A stretch of 64,000 bases of DNA from Chrysopilus asiliformis (GCA_964034945.1 OZ035962.1:29216943-29280942), one strand, 5' to 3'; positions 50,842 to 63,286 are shown, counted from the first letter of the stretch. Translations and numbers: made by a program. The notes: generated by a model from the letters alone, not told the origin.

Positions 50842-53800
50842 TAGAGTTAGGTTCACAAACTTCCCCTCCTAGAGATCCACCTAAGTTTACTATTTTAAAA
50901 AAGAAAAGCAAGGATGTAACCACACAGACTTGCCAGAATATGTCTTTCCAGCAACGTGTTCAAAATTACGAAAAAGTTAGATCACGAGTTTTCTCAGAAG
51001 AAATTTCTTCTATAAAACCTAACACTTCTATTGAAAAATTAAGAAAAAAATTTCGAGAACGAAAATTAATGTACAGAGAAATAGCGGAAGCGATGCTAAA
51101 TTTAAAGCTAGATAATCGGCCTTATGCCAAAGTTAAGATTAATAATAAAGAGATTCTAGGTTTGCTCGATAGTGGAGCCTCGATAAGTTGTATTGGGAAA
51201 AAGGGTATGGAATTATTAGATATAGAAAATTTAAAATACACGAAGTTTAGCAGTAGGGTACAGACCGCGGATGGACATCCTCAAAATGTTATAGGCAAAA
51301 TAAAAATTCCTGTTCACTATAAAGAAAATACAAAGGAAGTAGAGTTTTACATCGTCCCTTCGTTGGCACAAGCGTTATATTTGGGGGTTAATTTCTGGAG
51401 ATATTTTCAGATAGCACCAGAAATAATATCAGAAACAGTAGATCCGAACTCGCATATTCTATCACAAAGTGAGCAAAATCAGTTAGATGAAATAATATCC
51501 CAGTTTCCATCTTTTGAGAGAGAGGGTTTAGGTCGTACACACATGGAGGAACATTCAATTGATATAGGAGAGGCAAAACCTATCAAACAACGCCATTTTC
51601 CGGTATCACCTGCGATCCAACACCTTATTAACGAAGAGATTGATAGAATGTTAGGACTGGGAGTAATAGAGGAGAGTTCGAGCGCTTGGAGCTCACCGGT
51701 AGTCTTAGTTCGGAAACCGGGCAAGAATCGAGTATGTCTTGACTCTCGTTTATTAAATGAGGTAACAAAAAAGGACGCATACCCTTTGCAAAACATCGAA
51801 GGCTTGTTAAGTAGGTTGGCGGACACAAAATACATAAGTAGCATAGATCTCAAAGATGCCTATTGGCAGGTGCCTTTAGATAAACAGTCCAGGGAAATGA
51901 CGGCTTTTACAGTACCGGGCAGGCCCCTTTATCAGTTTGTAGTCATGCCTTTTGGCCTCTGCAATTCGGGACAACGTTTAGCAAGACTCATGGACAAAGT
52001 GATACCACACAGGCTTCGGAATAAAGTATTTGTTTACTTAGATGATTTGCTGGTTATGTCGGCGACCTTGGAGGAAATGTTCAGATTGTTGAGAGAAGTG
52101 GCCGAACGTATTAGATTAGCGGGATTGACCATAAATCTCCGGAAGTCGAAGTTTTGTTTTAAGGAATTGCGATATCTCGGATACGTAGTGGGAGGAGGTT
52201 GCCTTAAAGTCGACACCGAGAAGGTTGCAGCGATAGCAAATTTTCCGACACCAACTACAATAAAACAAACACGTCGATTTTTGGGGATGGCTGGGTGGTA
52301 CCGCCGATTTATTCAAAACTATTCAACCTTGTCTGCTCCAATTTCGGATTGTCTTAAAAAGACGAAAAAATTTGTATTTTCTTCAGAAGCTCTCGAATCC
52401 TTCAACAAGTTGAAAACAGCATTGACGTCCGCTCCAGTATTAGTGCACGCCGATTATAGTAAGCACTTTTACATACAATGTGATGCCTCTAATTTAGGCA
52501 TTGGCGGAGTTCTGTTTCAACTTGATGAGGATAAGCAGGAGAGACCGATAGCGTATATATCGCAAAAATTAACATCCACGCAAAAGAATTATTCAGTCAC
52601 CGAACTGGAATGTTTGGCCGCTGTAGTAAGTGTGAAAAAATTCCGTCCTTACGTAGAAGGACATCCATTTACACTTATTACGGACCATGCCAGTTTGAAG
52701 TGGCTGATGAGTCAGAAGGACTTATGTGGAAGGTTAGCCAGATGGAGTCTTAAACTCCAGGGTTTTGATTTTAAAATCCAACATTGTAAAGGGTCAATGA
52801 ACGGAGTCGCAGATGCACTATCGCGAGCGTTTATAGAAAGTATAGGAAGTGTATCTAAAGATCTTCTGACGGAGATAGATTTGGCCTCCGATGAATTCAA
52901 ATCGGAAGAATATACAAATTTGATTAACACAGTTCAAGAAAACAGCGAAAAATTGCCCGATTTGAATGTGTCGGATGGCTTGGTCTTTAAAAAAGCGTTT
53001 CAAGATGAGCCCATACAGGACCGTAGTTGGAGACTATGGATTCCATCTGGGCTGACCCAAGCTGTAATACTGATGGCTCATCAGCCGCCTCAAGCTGCGC
53101 ATGGGGGCATAGGTAAAACATTGAATAGACTGCAAAGCAAATACTACTGGCCAAATATGTCCAGCCAAGTTCGAGAGGTAGTAAACAATTGTAATGTTTG
53201 CAAACAAGTCAAATCACCGAATTTTATAATGAAACCGGAAACGGGAAAGAGAATTTTACCAGAACGCCCATGGCAGCGGTTGTATATGGACTTTTTGGGT
53301 CCGTACCCTAGGTCTCGTCAAGGAAATACTATGTTGTTCCTGGTTCTAGACCACTTTTCTAAATTTCCGTTAGCAAAACCTTTGGCTCAGGCAAATTCAA
53401 AGAACACAGTCAAGTATTTGAATGAGATTTTCAGTGTATTTGGGGTCCCCGAAGAAATTTTCACAGATAATGGAAAGCAATTTACCTCGAATTATGTTCA
53501 AGACTTTTTAAAATCGTATGGCATAAAGCACATAAAAACAGCCGTGTATTCTCCACAGGCCAATGCCTCGGAGAGATTGAACCGATCGATTATTGCTTCC
53601 ATTAGAGCATATCTCGAGGACGACCAAAGGCACTGGGACACTCATTTAAATCAGATTATGATGTCACTGAGAAGCTCTATCCATACTTCAATTGGCATGT
53701 CACCTTATCAGGCGATTTTTGGTAGTAATATGGTGAACCACGGTTCAGAATATGAGCTGCTTAAAAAACTCGATGTGTTGCAGGACGGAAATATTCAAAT

Positions 53801-54104
53801 CAAATCAGGGACGGATAAGATGGGTTTAATTAGAGCTAACATATCCAAACAGTTAGAAGAGACACAGCAGAATATTACCAACAGATATAACTTACGAGCT
53901 AGGAACGTATCCTTTTTACCAGGACAGGAACTCTACAGGCGACAATTCGTTCTTAGTGACGCAAGCAAACATTTTAATGCGAAGTTGAGTAAGAAATTTG
54001 TTAAAGCACGAATCAAGAACAAAATTTCCAAAAATCTCTACCAGGTTGAGGATATGCAAGGAAAATCTGTGGGAGTATTCCATGCTAAAGATTTGCGATC
54101 TTAA
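50724..54104 (+). CDS. pol: Pol polyprotein: protease, reverse transcriptase, RNase H, integrase
   Basis: The frame is -1 relative to gag and opens right after TAA at 50721-50723. The coordinate 50724 is only the edge of the open frame (a GTG codon); the first in-frame ATG is near 50939, so synthesis should occur as a Gag-Pol fusion after the shift at 50778. Numbering from 50724: retropepsin DSGAS at 149-153; reverse transcriptase with catalytic D375 and YLDD at 438-441; RNase H D587 and E627 with a TDHASLKWL block; integrase zinc finger H786, H793, C823, C826 and the DD35E core D856, D915, E950. All key residues are present and no frame break is seen. The product copies RNA into DNA and inserts it in the genome. 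No chromodomain is evident at the end. The CNSGQRLARLMD stretch differs from the more usual CNAPATFQRLMD. Confidence 0.95.
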   Translation: MWNERSNLSKLHQLCFGKSQTGREDNGGNSTRKFTTPTLVELGSQTSPPRDPPKFTILKKKSKDVTTQTCQNMSFQQRVQNYEKVRSRVFSEEISSIKPNTSIEKLRKKFRERKLMYREIAEAMLNLKLDNRPYAKVKINNKEILGLLDSGASISCIGKKGMELLDIENLKYTKFSSRVQTADGHPQNVIGKIKIPVHYKENTKEVEFYIVPSLAQALYLGVNFWRYFQIAPEIISETVDPNSHILSQSEQNQLDEIISQFPSFEREGLGRTHMEEHSIDIGEAKPIKQRHFPVSPAIQHLINEEIDRMLGLGVIEESSSAWSSPVVLVRKPGKNRVCLDSRLLNEVTKKDAYPLQNIEGLLSRLADTKYISSIDLKDAYWQVPLDKQSREMTAFTVPGRPLYQFVVMPFGLCNSGQRLARLMDKVIPHRLRNKVFVYLDDLLVMSATLEEMFRLLREVAERIRLAGLTINLRKSKFCFKELRYLGYVVGGGCLKVDTEKVAAIANFPTPTTIKQTRRFLGMAGWYRRFIQNYSTLSAPISDCLKKTKKFVFSSEALESFNKLKTALTSAPVLVHADYSKHFYIQCDASNLGIGGVLFQLDEDKQERPIAYISQKLTSTQKNYSVTELECLAAVVSVKKFRPYVEGHPFTLITDHASLKWLMSQKDLCGRLARWSLKLQGFDFKIQHCKGSMNGVADALSRAFIESIGSVSKDLLTEIDLASDEFKSEEYTNLINTVQENSEKLPDLNVSDGLVFKKAFQDEPIQDRSWRLWIPSGLTQAVILMAHQPPQAAHGGIGKTLNRLQSKYYWPNMSSQVREVVNNCNVCKQVKSPNFIMKPETGKRILPERPWQRLYMDFLGPYPRSRQGNTMLFLVLDHFSKFPLAKPLAQANSKNTVKYLNEIFSVFGVPEEIFTDNGKQFTSNYVQDFLKSYGIKHIKTAVYSPQANASERLNRSIIASIRAYLEDDQRHWDTHLNQIMMSLRSSIHTSIGMSPYQAIFGSNMVNHGSEYELLKKLDVLQDGNIQIKSGTDKMGLIRANISKQLEETQQNITNRYNLRARNVSFLPGQELYRRQFVLSDASKHFNAKLSKKFVKARIKNKISKNLYQVEDMQGKSVGVFHAKDLRS
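50772..50834 (+). promoter_or_regulatory. Candidate -1 ribosomal frameshift signal
   Basis: The heptamer GGGAAAT (50772-50778) is in the correct phase (G GGA AAT in the gag frame). After a six-base spacer, CGGGCCGAG (50785-50793) pairs with CTCGACCCG (50810-50818): eight Watson-Crick pairs and one C-A mismatch. The loop holds GGGG (50802-50805) that can pair with CCCC (50830-50833), giving a possible H-type pseudoknot. The signal lies inside the only window (50724-50841) where a -1 shift can connect gag to pol. Confidence 0.82.
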
Positions 54105-54112
54105 AACGAATT

Positions 54113-54175
54113 GCCCGGCTAACTTAGTCGATAGAGCATGAGACTAATCTCAGGGTGGGACAGCCCCACGTTGGT
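54113..54175 (+). other. tRNA-Lys-like sequence between pol and 3' LTR
   Basis: Beginning nine bases after the pol stop, GCCCGGCTAACTTAGTCGAT and the following GAGCATGAGACT match the acceptor, D-arm and anticodon 5' stem of animal tRNA-Lys(CTT) at about 30 of 33 positions (reference from memory). The anticodon loop lacks exactly three bases (CTT or TCT), and the T-arm (GGGACAGCCCCACGTTGG) has lost about five more. The length is about 63 against 73 bases, and the acceptor 3' strand is broken after TTGG. It cannot be a working tRNA. It is in the same orientation as gag-pol, in an element whose primer site is of tRNA-Lys type. Confidence 0.85.
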
Positions 54176-54244
54176 AATCGCAATTTCAAGTAGCCACTTT
54201 TCAAAATATTTATTTTCACCGGAGTCTCAATAAATCTTTTGCCC

Positions 54245-56444
54245 TGTACTGTGTCTACTTTCAAAGATTTCTTTTTTTTTTTTGAATAATCCCGCGAAAT
54301 AAAAATGTTCTAAAACGAAATCTCGATCAAAGGTTGGAATCCAAAATAGGGCTAGGATCAAACCCAGAATAAACAAAACGTGTCAGTAGCTTCCAGTTTG
54401 AATCCCGGCCATGATAGTTCCACGTTTAAAACACCATTTTCCAACTTCCATTCTTGTAGCACTAGTGGAAAGGTTTAGTTCAAAAAATCTCGAGGAGAAA
54501 AAATTAGGAAACGGCACGTGGTAAGAAAAGAAAATTGGTTAAATACAGTGAAATAGTTCAAGTTTCGTTTTTCTTTTGTAAAATTTAGTGGGTTGGAAGA
54601 TAGAACCGAAATTTTAAAGTGCAAATTTTGGGGAAAAATTAGTGGCCAGGATAAAAATTCCATCGATCGCAGGATTGTAAGTGCGATTCGGTTCCGAAAC
54701 TTTCGCTTTTCTGGTGGCCCTAAAAAGAAAAAGTGAAAACCCCAAATTTCCACCACACGTGTCGTGAAAAATTTCGATACAGAAAATTATCGATTGATTC
54801 GACCTCTATTTAATCTTTGGTAAAATACCGTTCGTTTTATAACGGATTGAGTTACCATTAGTATCGTCCGGAAAGATCGTCTGGAGAAGAAGTTTCTGGT
54901 GAATTTTCCTGGAAAATCGTCGTTTTTCGGAAGCATCTTAAAGCTAAAAATTACATAAAAAAGGAAAATTAGCTAACGCCAGTGAATTGGCTACCATTCG
55001 AAGCAAAGAGGCGAAGGGGATCTCCACTTCGTGGCTACAACTCGTGGATGAAGTAAAGAGAAGAGGGAAAGGAGCAACTATTGCTGCAAGCGCCTGGCGA
55101 AATTTACTTTCTCCTACAGTAACGCGGACGCGATCAAGTAAAATCCAGCGGAGTGGGTCAGCGAGGGAGAAGACACACCACATCGATCCATCTTCAATCA
55201 CCATTGTTTCATCATTTTATTACTTTCTTTTATTGTCATTTAAAAATTAAAATCATCGGATGACAAATTTAGACAACATTGAGGCAAAGGAAAGTTTCGT
55301 TCCAAGTTTTCTATCAGCTAGGACCAATTGTAATTTTTGTATTTTAGTTTTCTTTTAGCCAAAATCATCCAATTAAAGGAGTTTTTATGATCCGGTGAAA
55401 GGACTTGTGCGCACAATCTTCTCATCGAGGAATTCAAGTAACAAAACATAATTCAATTAACGCATTTTCAACATTTAAGTGAGTACCGATTTTCTTTTTA
55501 TTTATGCAATTGATCTGGCTGAGATAAATATAAAAAAAACTAGACAAATATAAAACAACGAAACATCGATTGTCTAAATTTATTTTATGGTGATTTTCTT
55601 TGTCATTTTTTTTTTAATTACACGAAATATTATTAAGACGTGAAGTTAAACGGTTTTAACGAACCATTATTTTGTATTTATTATTTTTTTTTATAATGAT
55701 GTTAGCGTTCTATTTTTGCTTTTAAACAAGATTTTTTTTCTTGAATAAAATATTGTATCTGGCTAACTCATAAGTTTCTTTTGGTTGATTGAGATACGGA
55801 GACATTGACCCTCGTATTTTCTTTGGGTTTCCTTGTCCGCTAGAGATCTGGGCAGGAAACCAGAACAATATCTTTCCGACGGCGGATGTTGAAGGATAGA
55901 GGTCGCTGCAAGCGGCAAGAATGTCCCGATCATTTTTGAATATTTTAACGTGTTAGAAATTTATTAAGATGTGTTGTTAGTTTATTTAAAAGAGAGTGAT
56001 GTGATTGGGAAGTTCCTCACGGACGGACAAGGCTGAGGCAAGAAGGGCTGTGTTTTCCTGAAATAGAAAGGAGCATAATTTGTACGATTTACATTGTTTT
56101 TTTTTATTCAAGATTTTCTTCTTTTCTCCATAGCCTTCGGTTAGTAGTTCAAAACTTTCAAATGTCTTTCTATTCAATATTAGTGCAAATTATGATTCTG
56201 ATGGTAGTGAATGATGATGAGACAGGTACAAATGGAATCAGTTAAATTTTCAGTTATGTTCGCGCTTTTTCCCCTGGCAAAAACCCACCCCGAACCGACG
56301 AGTTCAAGCCGGCAAAATATAACGTACCTGGCCAGCAGGGAAAAAGACAGAAGCCAAGGGTGCTCAACATCCAAAAGCTACCCTTGCGTTCGAATTTTTT
56401 GGGAGTTTAAAAATTTCTAAAAACACTTAAACCATAACATAACA
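54245..56444 (+). repeat. 3' LTR, 2,200 bp
   Basis: Co-linear with the 5' LTR and with the same length; all open frames inside translate identically in both copies. It is preceded by TCTTTTGCCC, which is not purine-rich, and followed by the GCAT target duplication. The candidate AATAAA is at 55744-55749. Confidence 0.97.
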
Positions 56445-56448
56445 GCAT

Positions 56449-58749
56449 ATCTCATAATTTTTAAAAAAATAAATCTTTGCTAAAAGGCCCAAAGCTTAAA
56501 ATCTGCCAAAATTTGTATTTATGCCCAAGGACATATCTAGCTTAATTTAGGTTAGATAGCTACAAATTTTGTTCTCGCTAAACGCAAAAGGTATTTATGG
56601 CCGCCGAAAAATTAAAACTAAAAAATATCATTTAGACGTCCGAAAATTTAGGAAGTTTTTTTGATATTCCAAGTTTCCAAAAACCTCTAAAAAAAATAAA
56701 AGGAAATTACAGGACACAATTTACATCACTTTTCAATTTGCCGAAAATCAAAATTCCGTCCGAACAACTGCACAAAAGTTTTAATTAAAATTCTTTGATC
56801 AAAATGGAAACCCCACACATATAATATATATTTACAATTACATTTTTGGCATCGAAATTACAATCAAAGTTTAAAATTGAAATGAAATAAATTAATAGTC
56901 ATCTAGCATCACACTTTCTTTACAAAAAATTACCTCATCGTCACCTGAATTCCGCCACATTCAATGATTTTTTTTGATGATTTTGAAAAATTGCATTATC
57001 GATATCTAAAAGTCCTTCAAATAAAAACTCTTTCCATTGTAATTAGTGAACGTGCACTTTAAAAACAATTAAAAGATAATTGAATTTTAAATTAAATAAA
57101 ACTTGTCAAAAGTTTGGATAATTAAATACTATTTGGATTCTATTTGAACGAGGACCGAAGTCAATTTCTATTTTACTTCTCAACCGTATTTTCTGACGTT
57201 TAATTAAACGAATATCGAACACATCGAACAGGTTTTAAGACAGGTTTTAACTTATTGAAACATTGACAGATTTCAGAAGGAATTTATTTATATTGTGAGA
57301 AATTTTAGAGAAAAATGTGTTCGAAAATTCAAGAACTAACGTATATGTAGTTCTTGAATTTTCAAATGATTTTCTATTTTTTCTAACAGTTTTCATTAAT
57401 TGATTTAAACTTTTAGTACATAATCATGCTTCCAAAAATGTGTCCCAAATAATTCCAAAAGGACAAGATAAACACAATTAGTAACTTTATTCGTTCCTGT
57501 AAAAACTTAAAGATTAAATTCTATGAAAAGCTCCACATAAACAAAACCAAAAATAAAACACAAACAATCGATGAAAAATTCTCCTAATTAGGTATAAATG
57601 ATGGGCTTTTCATCGGAAAATGCAATTAATTGGGACACTAGTATTTCACCCTTGTTCAATTCGCTTTGATGAAACACTTTAGTTTCCTAATTATCAAAAT
57701 CTTATCATAATAACGACCTTATACCTATCCCCTCGCCACAATTCGCCAAAAAGGCAATGACAAACATGGGAATAGTCTACTATAGGAAGTTTTATCAGGG
57801 CGCGGCATTTCGGTATTTTCTTGTTATTTGTGAGAAAATCGACCAAAAAAAAATAAATAAAAAATAAACGACCAGCTTGAATTGAAGATCAAAAGGAACC
57901 GAACACAAGGATTTAATGAAACGGAAATGAAATAAACTGGAAGATACTAATAAGTTATATTCTATCACCAATATTTTTCTATATTGCCTTTTATAGGTAT
58001 GTGTGGAAAACTAACATTTCATCATCTAATTATTGCCATGGGGCAGTGATAATGAGGCACTTTTTGATATATTAAGGAAATGAAATCGACTGAGTGTGTG
58101 AGCTTATCATGTCATTCGTGAGAATCCTTTTTGGGAAATGCCGAACCATAGTCCATTATCCTGTCCTTCGCTGTATTATGTCCTGTTGAGTTGAGATTCT
58201 TGTCTTTAGTATTGTTCAAATATTTCTTCTTTTTTAGTTAATCGTGTAGCAAATCGGAAAAACAAAAGTGAAAGCGAGACGCAATCGTGATATAAAAGAT
58301 ATACGAACATGAAAATATTTCGTGTTTTTCGTAATATTAAATAGGGATTCACCACAGACAGTGAAATGTTTCCCATTCAGCATATGTGAATAATGTGAAT
58401 CAAACCAAATATCATGCGTGTCTTGTTTTATTATGTTGTAAACGGGCCAAAATGACATTAATTGAAAAGGCATTTTCCGACCAATCCTCCTTCTCAGATG
58501 GCAGCAACTAAGCACAGACTGATATCGTAAAATATGTAATTCCTACACCAGACAACAGTCACGGACTAGAAAAGAGTATTTCAATGTATAGAATTATACG
58601 TGCATTCTAACAAATGTTTTCTAGTATTTACACATGTAGAAATGTTTTTTAATCAACAAACAGAAATTTAGAAATTCTTGAAATACTTAAACATATTTGA
58701 TATTTGTTTGTTTAATTACCGGAAAATGCTTTATTGAAATAGAATTAAA
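56449..58749. other. AT-rich spacer with one hairpin
   Basis: No gene was recognised. A perfect 16-bp hairpin lies at 57323-57363. The 93-codon minus-strand frame 58234-58515 has no recognisable motif. Confidence 0.45.
57323..57363. repeat. Perfect 16-bp hairpin
   Basis: Arms GAAAATTCAAGAACTA (57323-57338) and its exact complement (57348-57363) enclose a nine-base loop. No gene context suggests a function. Confidence 0.85.
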
Positions 58750-59430
58750 ATATCTGTTGTGATCCACACGAAACTTTCGTCCGCAATATTTAGTTTCTGA
58801 AAAAATCTGTGAAAAATAATAATATTTTTTTTTACATATCTCGAGAACCGTTAAAGACACGTAAAAACTATTAAAGCAAAAAATGTAGAACACTTTATAC
58901 CCTTGAAATTTTGTTATAAACATTTTTTCCCAAAATCGCATACGTTTCGAGAATTTTTTTAAAAAAATGTTTTTGTTTTCAGAACAATTGTATGGGAGAT
59001 ACCCACGGCATAGAGACAACCAAGGTATGCTGTAAACTTTTGGCAGCCAGGCGTGACGTCATTTGTGCCGACTTTTTTTAATTAATTTTTATGTTTATTG
59101 ATCACTATTTAACGCATTTAATTCACAAACTCACAAATATTTAATTTAAATCGCACAAATTTTAAAAAAACCATCCAGAATACAAAATTCCTTCTGCACT
59201 TGAAGAACTAATCGGCACAAGTGACGTAGCAACGAAATGTCAGATTTGAGTTTACAGCATACCTTGGTTGTTTGTATGCCGTGGGAGATACCCGTTATAT
59301 CTAATATTACTCATTTTCAATAAATTTCAAGTCGCTAGATCATCGCGTTCTACAATTATTTAAGATACATCTTCTTCAGACTGACAGACTGACAGACATC
59401 AGAAAGTTTCTATCTGTCCGGGTAAACGAT
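58750..59430 (-). repeat. Repeat family B, copy interrupted by a MITE
   Basis: It shares the blocks 'acgaaactttcgtccgcaat', 'tctcgagaaccgttaaagac' and 'aagtcgctagatcatcgcgt' with the other reverse-oriented copies and ends in a short ACTGACAGACTGACAGAC stretch. The element at 59004-59283 splits it. The 110-codon minus-strand frame across it is a by-product. Confidence 0.65.
59004..59283. mobile_element. MITE nested in family B, 9-bp target duplication
   Basis: The 280-bp element begins CACGGCATA and ends TATGCCGTG; complementarity continues through CAACCAAGGTATGCTGTAAA (about 35 bases with two or three changes) and weakly further to a GTGCCGA box. Direct repeats GGAGATACC (58995-59003, 59284-59292) flank it. 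A nine-base duplication points to Mutator-like or related elements; hAT (eight bases) is the alternative. Confidence 0.82.
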
Positions 59431-59721
59431 TCCGGTTCTGTAAGCGAGGGCGGAAGAAAGAATCCGATTTTGTTCGTAAATTCATTCAACTGTACGAAAA
59501 AAAACTGAGCCCAATTTGCATAAGTCTGTAGCTTAATTCGTTCTCATGGACAAGACTGACTCAGATCTATAAAACAAATCTTTTGAGCATTCTAAAGTCA
59601 CCGCTGCAGGGGTAAGTTTAAATTTTATAATTCCAACCGGACATTTGCCCAGGACCCTCGCAAACTGGACCCTCTGGAAACGATGGTCTGTAAAGTTAAT
59701 ATTGTATTCTACAGTCTAATC

Positions 59722-60043
59722 CAGTGGTTCTTAACCTGGGTTCAATCGAACCCCAGGGGTTCGGTGAGTCAGTCTCCCGGGTTCAGCGGAGGTCAAAACA
59801 CACACTTTTTGTTTTTATGTGAAAATCATGTTATAATGGTTTTGTTCTTTGTTCTTAATGGTTTTGTTCTTTAATGGTTTGTTCTTTAATGGTTTTGTTC
59901 ATTTTGTGCACCTATGTATAAATATATACATATGTTTTGAATTTGAAAAAATCATATTTTATTTTTCCAATTAAGAAGAGTTCGGTGAACGCGCATATGA
60001 AACTGGTGGGGGTCAGTACCTTCAACAAGGCTAAGAACCACCG
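59722..60043. mobile_element. hAT-like MITE (CAGTGGTTCTTAACC ends)
   Basis: The 322-bp element begins CAGTGGTTCTTAACC and ends with the complement of CGGTGGTTCTTAGCC. The eight-base duplication GTCTAATC (59714-59721, 60044-60051) is exact. These ends are of the kind common to hAT/Charlie elements across animals. An internal tandem of TTAATGGTTTTGTTC-type units lies near 59832-59900. Confidence 0.92.
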
Positions 60044-60298
60044 GTCTAATCGAAATGCATAAATTTGCACAAACAATGCCCAAAAAATACTCTGTCCTGG
60101 GACTATAATAACTGTTGTCTTAATTGTTTTCTTAATTATCCAATTAAGAGAGCTATATGGATCATTAAAAAACGTATGGGAGATTATTGTGATTTTAAAT
60201 TGTTTTTAGGTTAATGATTAAAAATAATACACACCCCCGTGTGGTGACAATAACGAATTTTAACGTAAAAACCTATGCAATTACCCGATAGAATCGTA

Positions 60299-60665
60299 CA
60301 CGGTAAAAAAAAACTTGGATCAAGTTCCTATCAAATTTGAATTACGGTGGACCTATAATCCAATGCAATATTCTAATCCATAGTATGGATTACAACTTTT
60401 TTAAATTATTTTTTTGGTTTAATTTAAATTGTCAAAAAATTATCAATTATTAAATTATCAAAGTCTACAATTTTAATGAAATTTTTGACATTAATATTAA
60501 AATATTTAAATTCATTATATATTTAAAAAATGATTAAAATATAAATGCAAAGAATATTAAAATATTATCAATAATTCACATCTATTAAATTCTAATCCAA
60601 AATTGTATTAAAATGTCGTTAATATAATTTTTGGATTGAAAAGTACTCCAGAAGTTTTTGCTGTG
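60299..60665. mobile_element. MITE family D, TA target duplication
   Basis: The 367-bp element has ends CACGGTAAAAA and, read inward, CACAGCAAAAACTT, and is flanked by TA (60297-60298, 60666-60667). The interior is AT-rich. A truncated relative is at 2443-2579. The class is probably Tc1/mariner-like. Confidence 0.7.
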
Positions 60666-60667
60666 TA

Positions 60668-63028
60668 AGCTTCTGCTTTTCGCCGCAACACTAATTTTTT
60701 TCACCCCAAATTAGAGGGATTTTCAACAAAAACGCATAAAATTTCTACTGGAGAAATTTTTTCACACCAATTGTGTGATTCTATTGCTAATACATACGTA
60801 TGAAAAACATCTAATTCAGAAGGAAAGGAATACGTTTTTGTGTGACTGGGTTCGCACTCAATGAGAAAAATAATAAGGTTGATTCAGTTACCAATTATGT
60901 ACATGACATTATATCCTTGAAATACCTATCTCAGGTTTAATTTTTGAATTTTTTTCAACCACAGGTTGACCCATTTTCACTTTTCCTAACGCTGGTGAAC
61001 GTGAGCCTTACATAGACTAAATTTTCTTGCAGGAAGTCAATTATCTCGTACGCAAGTGAACGACTTTTACTCAATTTTTCTGAATGTAGTCATTATTAAC
61101 CAAGCTATGCTAGGAGATGGCTGCTTTTGTTAGACAATTGGTTTTTAAAAAGTTTCAGCGCAAATTTTTGCAAATCAGTTTTCACAGAGTTAATAAGTTA
61201 CCATAAACATTTGTATTTCCATAGAAATCAGAGCGGGGTTGAGTTTTAATGTTTTCCAAAAGTGAATACGGTTTTCCAAGAGAATTTTTGGGTATCATTT
61301 TAAACCTCTCGAATGGGAAAAAAGCGCAATTATTAAAAATACTACCCGTACTAAAGAAATAAAGTTATTGTGACTTTTTTGGTATATAAGCTATATGATT
61401 GCAAATTTTGGTAGAATTTAGCTCAGTATTTTCTGAGATTTTTCAGATAATGTAAAATGGTGGCACTTTGAATAAAAATAGCCAAACTGATATCTACAGA
61501 AAAAAATATTGCAAAGGTCAGATTTTTATTTATTTCCAGTCATCCATAAAGTAAAACGAATCGTCACCATGATTTTTAATAACAAAGCTATTTTGCACAA
61601 CATTTGTATAGAATCTACATTTTTACGAATTTAAGAATTTTCATACTTGACCAGTTTTTGTGTAACAGTGAGTTGGCGAAAAATTAGCAAAATTCTCTAC
61701 ATCCAGATCCTATAGAGCTACAATTTTTTTGAATGATAATACAATAAGAATTTCCCCAAACAGGGTTTTTAATTTTTTACCTCCCCAAATACTTACGATG
61801 CTTTTTAATATAGTTTTTCCTATTTGCAAGTCCACAATTTTCTTGAATCAAGCAACAATTTTTCTCCGTGTTCTACAAAGACACAGGGAAGACCACTATT
61901 TTAGTATGTGATACTTAAGATGGAAAAATAAATGCCTTGCAAGCGTGCTTAAGCATGATAAGACCATTGATATATGAAATCGAAAAATATCACAATTTTA
62001 TAGCACTCTATATATACACTTATGACAAACTTATATACTTGCATGATTTATACTTTTGAAAAAATATATACAGCTCGACATAATCAGTAGGCGGATGACA
62101 ATAAAAAGCCATGAATTTATCGCTGGATAAATATATTATGACAACAAAACATCGATTCATAGATCGACCAAAATATTCCAAGCATTCGTGTTTGATTCTG
62201 AGTTTGAAAAAAAAAATCCTTTTCCGGCCACTTCCATACCTTCTTCTAAAGCCACAATGAAAATCCAAAAAACCACTTTCCTGTTGTCCTAGGACGTTAT
62301 CAATATCTCCTTCTACTTAAGTCTAAAACATAAAACGCAAACACAGATATATAAGTCGTAGCATAGTTATGAAAACTCAGCAAGAGCCAACTAAGCCCAT
62401 CTTCACCTAAATCACACGAAACTGAACAATTTCCCAACCGCTCTAACCGTCCGCCCTAATGTTCAATGTCAGCTCATATATCTTTTTCAAGAAGGCATTC
62501 ATCTTCGATAAGTTCAGGCTTTCCCTTTTTTCCGGTTATTTTCTTCATATGATAAATATTAGTCACTTCGTCTATAAAAAAAATAAAAGAAAAGAAGAAT
62601 CACATAATACAGGAAAAAATAGAAAACCCGCATGTTAAGCGGTTTAATAAATCCTTTTGGTATCCTTTTCTGCGATTTGGAAAACGACGTTGAAAATCAT
62701 CAAATTCTCGGTCAATTTTCAACTTATCAAAAGAGTTTTATCCTTGATTGCGCACAGAGACGGATATACATATCTTAAGGTGATTTGTTGTGTAGATTTG
62801 TTGTGTACAGCACTATTTTCAAACTTCACCATTAGTTTTCTTTATTACACACAAAAACTCCTTCATCTTAAACAAATTCAGATTAAAAACAGATTCAGAC
62901 TACAAACTCTGATTACAAACTCTGATTACAAAGATGAGAACTCATCTTCTGGCAAACTTAATCCAAATGAATTTATCAGAGTTATTTGAGACTCTGATAA
63001 ACTCGGGTCCAAATTGGACTCGGGGGTT
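60668..63028. other. AT-rich spacer, possible decayed MITE at about 60853-61089
   Basis: CACTCAATGAGAAAAATA near 60856 and the complement of TACATTCAGAAAAATTG near 61089 could be decayed ends of a family C relative. The 110-codon frame at 62657-62989 contains a small repeat (ctctgattacaaa) and no recognisable domain. Confidence 0.35.
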
Positions 63029-63030
63029 TA

Positions 63031-63284
63031 TATGAGGCCTTCAGCGCAATAATGGACTAAGCCACATAATCGAGTTTTTGAAGCTTTTCCACTTTTGTAC
63101 TATTATTGACTGTAAATTTTTGAAAAAAAAAACATTCTGTGGACTTTATTATCCAATGTTGAAATGTTCTTTTGTGCATCCAAACAATTTTATCTAAAAA
63201 CTCACTCGCAATAGTGATTCAAACACAAAAAAACTCACGATGTCGACATGTAGGTTAGTCCGTTATTGCGCTGAAGGCCTCATA
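63031..63284. mobile_element. MITE with ~29-bp inverted ends, TA target duplication
   Basis: The 254-bp element begins TATGAGGCCTTCAGCGCAAT and ends with its complement; the ends match at 28 of 29 bases and then fade. TA flanks both sides (63029-63030, 63285-63286). The class is uncertain; Tc1/mariner-like is the simplest reading. Confidence 0.82.
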
Positions 63285-63286
63285 TA

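Larger units (their letters stand above)
45728..56444 (+). mobile_element. Complete Ty3/gypsy LTR retrotransposon (Osvaldo/Ulysses-like)
   Basis: The 10,717-bp element has 2,200-bp LTRs, a four-base target duplication GCAT (45724-45727 and 56445-56448), a tRNA-Lys-type primer site, gag, and pol in the order protease, reverse transcriptase, RNase H, integrase, which defines Ty3/gypsy. No env-like frame follows pol. Very long LTRs, a Lys primer and the CNSGQRLARLMD variant in the reverse transcriptase are, from memory, like the Osvaldo and Ulysses elements of Drosophila. Both coding frames are intact and the LTRs show no difference that I could find, so insertion is recent and the copy may be active. 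Confidence 0.95.
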